From Bacillota bacterium (GTDB lineage: Bacteria; Bacillota; Clostridia; Christensenellales; Aristaeellaceae), in the NCBI GenBank assembly GCA_009787135.1, contig WRGP01000122.1, positions 1 to 6,324 on the forward strand: 6,324 nucleotides of DNA. The letters are read 5' to 3'. The notes beneath the pieces were generated by a model. That model saw only the letters and a list, made by a program, of their open reading frames with translations. It was not told where the DNA came from and did no database searches. Numbering within the stretch: position 1 is the first letter of the stretch; each line of letters starts with the position of its first letter. A program made the translations under genes and the position numbers. This document shows positions 6,134-6,324 of the stretch, one piece after another.

Positions 6134-6162
6134 ATAATACCATATACGCCGCGACATTTCAA
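6134..6162 (-). promoter_or_regulatory. Sigma-A promoter of the corrinoid operon
   Basis: On the minus strand TTGAAA (-35, 6162-6157) is followed after exactly 17 nt by TATTAT (-10, 6139-6134), with an extended -10 TG one base upstream. Transcription would begin near 6127, giving a leader of ~36 nt before the cobO ATG. That leader is too short for a cobalamin riboswitch. Confidence 0.75.
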
Positions 6163-6229
6163 TGAGGCGTTATTTTGAGTTTCCCCGTTTTAGGGAGTGG
6201 GGGGCGTGCGAAAGCAAAAGGGGAATTGG

Positions 6230-6259
6230 TTTACAGGGGGACAACGGTTGTGATATAGG
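6230..6259 (+). promoter_or_regulatory. Possible divergent + strand promoter with internal palindrome
   Basis: TTTACA (6230-6235) and TATAGG (6254-6259) are 18 nt apart. The spacer holds a perfect palindrome ACAAC-G-GTTGT (6241-6251), which could be an operator. It would drive the partial frame at the right edge. The -10 match is only moderate. Confidence 0.3.
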
Positions 6260-6302
6260 AAAAGCGGAACGGCCGGGCGAAAATGGGGACTCTGAGGATG
6301 AA

Positions 6303-6324
6303 ATGCTGAAGATCTGTAAAAAAG
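6303..6324 (+). CDS. Possible 5' end of a gene leaving the window (MLKICKK...)
   Basis: An ATG at 6303 is open to the window edge for seven codons and is preceded by GAGG (6294-6297) at a 5-nt spacing, downstream of a possible promoter. Only seven residues are visible, so the product cannot be named and the call depends on position alone. Other ATGs nearby (6283, 6298) run into an immediate stop. Nothing else is recognisable in 6163-6302. Confidence 0.25.

Noticed and set aside
5612..6178. 188-aa + strand frame opposite cobO
   Set aside because: Antisense of a clear adenosyltransferase; His/Arg-rich low-information sequence.
6163..6324. Cobalamin riboswitch upstream of cobO
   Set aside because: No B12-box-like sequence on either strand, and the best promoter lies downstream of this stretch.

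Overview
The window reads as chromosomal DNA of an anaerobic, fairly GC-rich Clostridia-type Firmicute. The reasons are an AddB-type recombination subunit with iron-sulfur cysteines, a flavodiiron protein with fused reductase and rubredoxin modules, a free rubredoxin, and strong AGGAGG-type ribosome binding sites. This placement is an inference from gene content; no rRNA or other phylogenetic marker is present.

Layout: the left edge (1-193, + strand) is the 3' end of addB. A 148-bp convergent intergenic region with two hairpins follows. All other complete genes are on the minus strand and read from right to left. The first block is a tight cluster for corrinoid salvage: a cob(I)alamin adenosyltransferase (cobO type, 5576-6091), a CobC-like histidine phosphatase (5001-5579), a FecCD/BtuC-type permease (3973-5004) and a BtuD/FecE-type ATPase (3209-3976). 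These four are linked by 4-base ATGA/ATGA/GTGA overlaps. A membrane-anchored protein of unknown function (2464-3183) follows closely. A good sigma-A promoter with extended -10 (6134-6162) lies about 35 nt upstream of the first gene. The second block, after a 78-bp gap with an inverted repeat, is lower in GC: a 618-aa flavodiiron protein fused to a flavin reductase and a short rubredoxin (529-2385), then a 51-aa stand-alone rubredoxin (342-497) that is easily missed because of its size. The right edge (6163-6324) is non-coding apart from a possible + strand promoter and the first codons of a gene that leaves the window.

How the genes work together: the permease and ATPase would import a corrinoid or related metal chelate, the adenosyltransferase would make the adenosyl form, and the phosphatase would remove the phosphate in nucleotide-loop assembly. 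No substrate-binding protein and no cobalamin riboswitch are visible. The flavodiiron protein and rubredoxin would reduce O2 (or NO) using NAD(P)H-derived electrons. The most notable points are the single-chain fusion that combines the FprA and Hrb activities of Moorella-type systems, and the unknown membrane-anchored protein at the end of the corrinoid cluster. I see no CRISPR array, mobile element, tRNA or rRNA.
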